Source: Clostridia bacterium
GTDB lineage: Bacteria > Bacillota > Clostridia > Oscillospirales > RGIG577
Direction: 5' to 3'
Assembly: GCA_017419325.1 (NCBI GenBank)
Contig: JAFOLN010000120.1
Location: forward strand, 1 to 7,890
Length of the DNA: 7,890 nt
Below are positions 5,949-7,890 of this stretch, piece by piece. Within the stretch, counting starts at the first letter, position 1, and each line of letters opens with the position of its first letter. The translations under genes were made by a program, and so were the position numbers. The notes below the pieces were generated by a model. That model was not told where the DNA came from. It made no database searches and was given only the letters and a program-made list of their open reading frames with translations.

Positions 5949-5988
5949 AAACATCCCGCCTGCAGTTTAATCTGCAGGCGGGATGTTT
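5949..5988. terminator. Bidirectional hairpin terminator between the SLH gene and the oxidoreductase
   Basis: A 17-base perfect inverted repeat (5949-5965 with 5972-5988) around a TTTAAT loop, with the GC-rich core CCCGCCTGCAG. It is followed by a short T-rich stretch on the plus strand (TTTTAT) and preceded by AAAAAC, so on the minus strand it also ends in a T-rich run. It lies 5 bases after the SLH stop and 28 bases from the stop of the convergent gene. The U tract is short, but the stem is very stable. Confidence 0.88.
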
Positions 5989-6015
5989 TATACAATTTGG
6001 AAGAAAAAGCGTGTC

Positions 6016-7890
6016 TTATGCGTCAAACACGTCGCAGCCGTCGTCCAAGTGCCATGCGGTGGTAAATCCTGCGCGGACCGCGTGGGAGATCTGACCTATG
6101 CCGTCCGCGTCGCCGATAACGAAGGCGTTCTCGAAGGTCTCCTCAACGGCGTCTGCAAGGTCGTTTACCGACCTTACGCCGGAGGCGAATATAGCGCAGT
6201 CGGCTTTTATCTCAAGGCTTTCGCCGGAGCTTACCTTTTCGAGCTTTACCACGTTGTTCTCAACGGACAGAACCTTGACGCCGGGCATAGCCTGATAGTT
6301 ATCGAATTTCGAGAGTATGCCCTTTATGTAGAGCATGTTTGCGCCGGGAGCCGCCATGCCTATTTCGGGCAGCATCTCGACTACCGTGGCGTCAACGCCC
6401 TGCTCTAAGAGGAAGTGAGCCGTCTCCATGCCCGTCATGCCGCTTCCGACTACGACCGCCTTGTCGCCGCGGTTCAGCTTCACGTTTTCGGTAAGTATGT
6501 CGTTTGCGGTGCACGCGAGGGAGTGGTCAATCTTTATAAACGATGGGATGAAGTCCTTGCCGCCCGTTGCCACGATGACCGCGTAAGGATCCATTGCCTT
6601 CAGCGTATCGAGGTTCGCCTCGGTGTTAAGCTTTACCTTTACGCCCACGCGCTCAAGATTGTTTTCGTAATACTTTATAAGATTCTCTATTCTGAACTTA
6701 TGGGGAGGCAGCTTTGCGATGTTAAGCTGACCGCCGAGACGAGCGCCCTTTTCAAAGAGCGTAACGTCGAAGCCGCGTATCGCAAGCACTCTTGCCGCCG
6801 CGCAGCCTGCCGGGCCGCCGCCTACAACGGCAACCTTTCTTCCGGCGCCGTTCTTTCTGTATTCCTGGAACTTGCCTTCATAGCCCACCGTGGGGTTTAC
6901 GGCGCATTCTATGCGGCCTTTCGTAAGGCTGTTTGCGCAGTGCATGCATACGATGCAGGGGCGGACGCGCTCGGGATGGCCGGCCTTGAGCTTCTTCGTG
7001 ATACTGGGGTCTGCAAGATGCGGACGCGCCAGGGAAACGAGGTCGCACTTTCCGTCAGCTATAAGGCTGTCCGCATAGTCAAAGTCGCGGATAAGGCTTA
7101 CGCCTATAACGGGTATCTTTACTACCTTTTTAATGCCCTCGGCAAGGGGGATAAGCCAGCCCTGGTCGTAGAACGCGGGGGCTATAACGCCCTGAGGAGC
7201 AAGACCGTTTCCGGCGGATACGCTTATGATGTTCACGCCGTAGCTTTCAAGCAATACGGCCATCTTCTGTGCCTCTTCTATCTGCATGCCCTTGTCGCCG
7301 AGAAGGTCGTCGGCCGAGATGCGAACGGAGATGGGGAAGTTCGGGCCCGCGAGCTTTCTTATGCCTTCTATAATCTCCTTTACGATGCGCAGACGGTTCT
7401 CAAGGCTGCCGCCGTATTCGTCGGTGCGGCGGTTGAGATAGGGGCTTACGAACTGATTGAGAAGATAACCGTGGGCACAGTGTACCTCAACGCCGTCGAA
7501 GTTCGCGTACATGGCAATCCTTGCGCCCGTTATAAACTTATCGATTATCATCTGTATCTCGCCCTTGGTAAGCTCTCTTGCGGGCCATGTGCCCGGCATG
7601 GGGACTGCGCTGGGGGCAACGGGCTGCTTGCCCGTAATCGCGGACTTTGACATACTGCCCGCATGGTGGAGCTGGAGGAACATTTTTGCGTCGAAGCGGT
7701 GAACAGCTTCGGCAATCTTTCTCAGTCCTCCCGCAAGCTGAAGGTTGTACGCGGAGAGCTGGTTCATGCCGCCGGGAGCGTCCTTGTCAATACGGCAGAA
7801 TTCGGTATATATAAGGCCGGTTCCGCCGCGTGCACGCGCCTTGAAGTACTCAATAAGGTCATCGGAAACCGAGCCGTCAAAATTGGATAA
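6016..7890 (-). CDS. NAD(P)H-dependent flavin/iron-sulfur ene-reductase (old yellow enzyme family; 2,4-dienoyl-CoA reductase/enoate reductase/BaiCD type), N-terminus beyond window
   Basis: Cytosolic redox enzyme expected to pass electrons from NAD(P)H through FAD and a 4Fe-4S cluster to FMN, and so reduce (or oxidise) an activated C=C bond; the substrate is not evident. The 624 visible residues start inside the FMN-binding TIM barrel, at a segment equivalent to DG-x-V-x-D-x-LI-x-YF. About 25-40 residues are missing, and the ATG at 7767 is internal. The barrel includes HGYLLNQF with the Tyr that acts in catalysis in FadH, and a D-EYGGS-ENR motif. Four Fe-S cysteines sit at fragment residues 312, 315, 318 and 329. 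The first dinucleotide-binding fold has GGGPAG (357-362) and ends its second strand at Glu380; the second has GSGMTG (482-487). A late GDADG motif lies near the C-terminus. Family members handle enoates, dienoyl-CoAs, bile-acid enones or trimethylamine. It is convergent with the SLH gene, and no neighbour reveals the pathway. Confidence 0.93.
   Translation of the reverse strand, partial: LSNFDGSVSDDLIEYFKARARGGTGLIYTEFCRIDKDAPGGMNQLSAYNLQLAGGLRKIAEAVHRFDAKMFLQLHHAGSMSKSAITGKQPVAPSAVPMPGTWPARELTKGEIQMIIDKFITGARIAMYANFDGVEVHCAHGYLLNQFVSPYLNRRTDEYGGSLENRLRIVKEIIEGIRKLAGPNFPISVRISADDLLGDKGMQIEEAQKMAVLLESYGVNIISVSAGNGLAPQGVIAPAFYDQGWLIPLAEGIKKVVKIPVIGVSLIRDFDYADSLIADGKCDLVSLARPHLADPSITKKLKAGHPERVRPCIVCMHCANSLTKGRIECAVNPTVGYEGKFQEYRKNGAGRKVAVVGGGPAGCAAARVLAIRGFDVTLFEKGARLGGQLNIAKLPPHKFRIENLIKYYENNLERVGVKVKLNTEANLDTLKAMDPYAVIVATGGKDFIPSFIKIDHSLACTANDILTENVKLNRGDKAVVVGSGMTGMETAHFLLEQGVDATVVEMLPEIGMAAPGANMLYIKGILSKFDNYQAMPGVKVLSVENNVVKLEKVSSGESLEIKADCAIFASGVRSVNDLADAVEETFENAFVIGDADGIGQISHAVRAGFTTAWHLDDGCDVFDA

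Noticed and set aside
6415..7650. Long open frame of 411 codons on the plus strand
   Set aside because: It is antisense to the oxidoreductase, whose minus-strand frame carries the cysteine cluster, nucleotide-binding folds and barrel motifs. The plus-strand translation shows no recognisable domain, and the opening is explained by codon bias of the real gene.
7765..7767. ATG as the start of the oxidoreductase
   Set aside because: The frame is open upstream to the window edge and those 41 codons match the conserved OYE barrel (a DG-x-V-x-D segment, then a YF-x-AR segment), so the ATG is internal.
1..7890. Mobile element, defence system, CRISPR array, tRNA or rRNA
   Set aside because: No transposase, integrase, terminal repeats, regularly spaced repeats or RNA-gene sequence could be recognised on either strand.

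Overview
The window looks like chromosomal DNA of a Gram-positive anaerobe of the Clostridia (Firmicutes). The reasons are strong GGAGG-type ribosome binding sites, sigma-A-like promoters, a CIRCE element for the HrcA heat-shock repressor, a CtsR-like site, a protein made of SLH (cell-wall-binding) repeats, and a multidomain flavin/iron-sulfur ene-reductase of the type common in gut clostridia. Base composition is moderate, with frequent ATA (Ile) and CTT (Leu) codons. Genus or species cannot be named from this sequence. No rRNA, tRNA, CRISPR array, transposase, integrase or phage gene is visible.

Layout: (1) 1-1019, minus strand: a secreted NodB-family polysaccharide deacetylase with a C-terminal chitobiase/hexosaminidase-type beta domain, cut at its 3' end by the window edge. 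(2) 1020-1301: divergent regulatory region, with one promoter for the deacetylase and two candidates for the rightward genes. (3) 1302-4473, plus strand: a probable operon of a GtrA-like four-helix membrane protein, htpG (bacterial Hsp90) and a CDP-alcohol phosphatidyltransferase. It ends at a bidirectional terminator near 4496-4526. (4) 4531-4977, minus strand: a small heat-shock protein (Hsp20). Upstream of it lie a consensus promoter, a CIRCE operator and a possible CtsR operator. (5) 5315-5944, plus strand: an exported protein consisting of little more than three SLH repeats, ending at a second bidirectional hairpin terminator. (6) 6016-7890, minus strand: an old-yellow-enzyme-family NAD(P)H oxidoreductase of the 2,4-dienoyl-CoA reductase/enoate reductase/BaiCD architecture, cut at its N-terminus by the window edge.

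How the genes relate: htpG and hsp20 are both cytosolic protein-quality-control chaperones. They lie in convergent transcription units, and only hsp20 shows recognisable heat-shock operators here. The deacetylase, the SLH protein, the GtrA-like protein and the CDP-alcohol phosphatidyltransferase all concern the envelope (wall glycans, wall attachment, lipid-linked sugar transport, phospholipid headgroups), but nothing visible ties them into one pathway. The reductase is a stand-alone metabolic gene in this view.

I see no previously undescribed system that I can defend. The most informative details are the layered control region of hsp20 and the phosphatidyltransferase gene, which is AT-richer than its neighbours and lacks a Shine-Dalgarno sequence.
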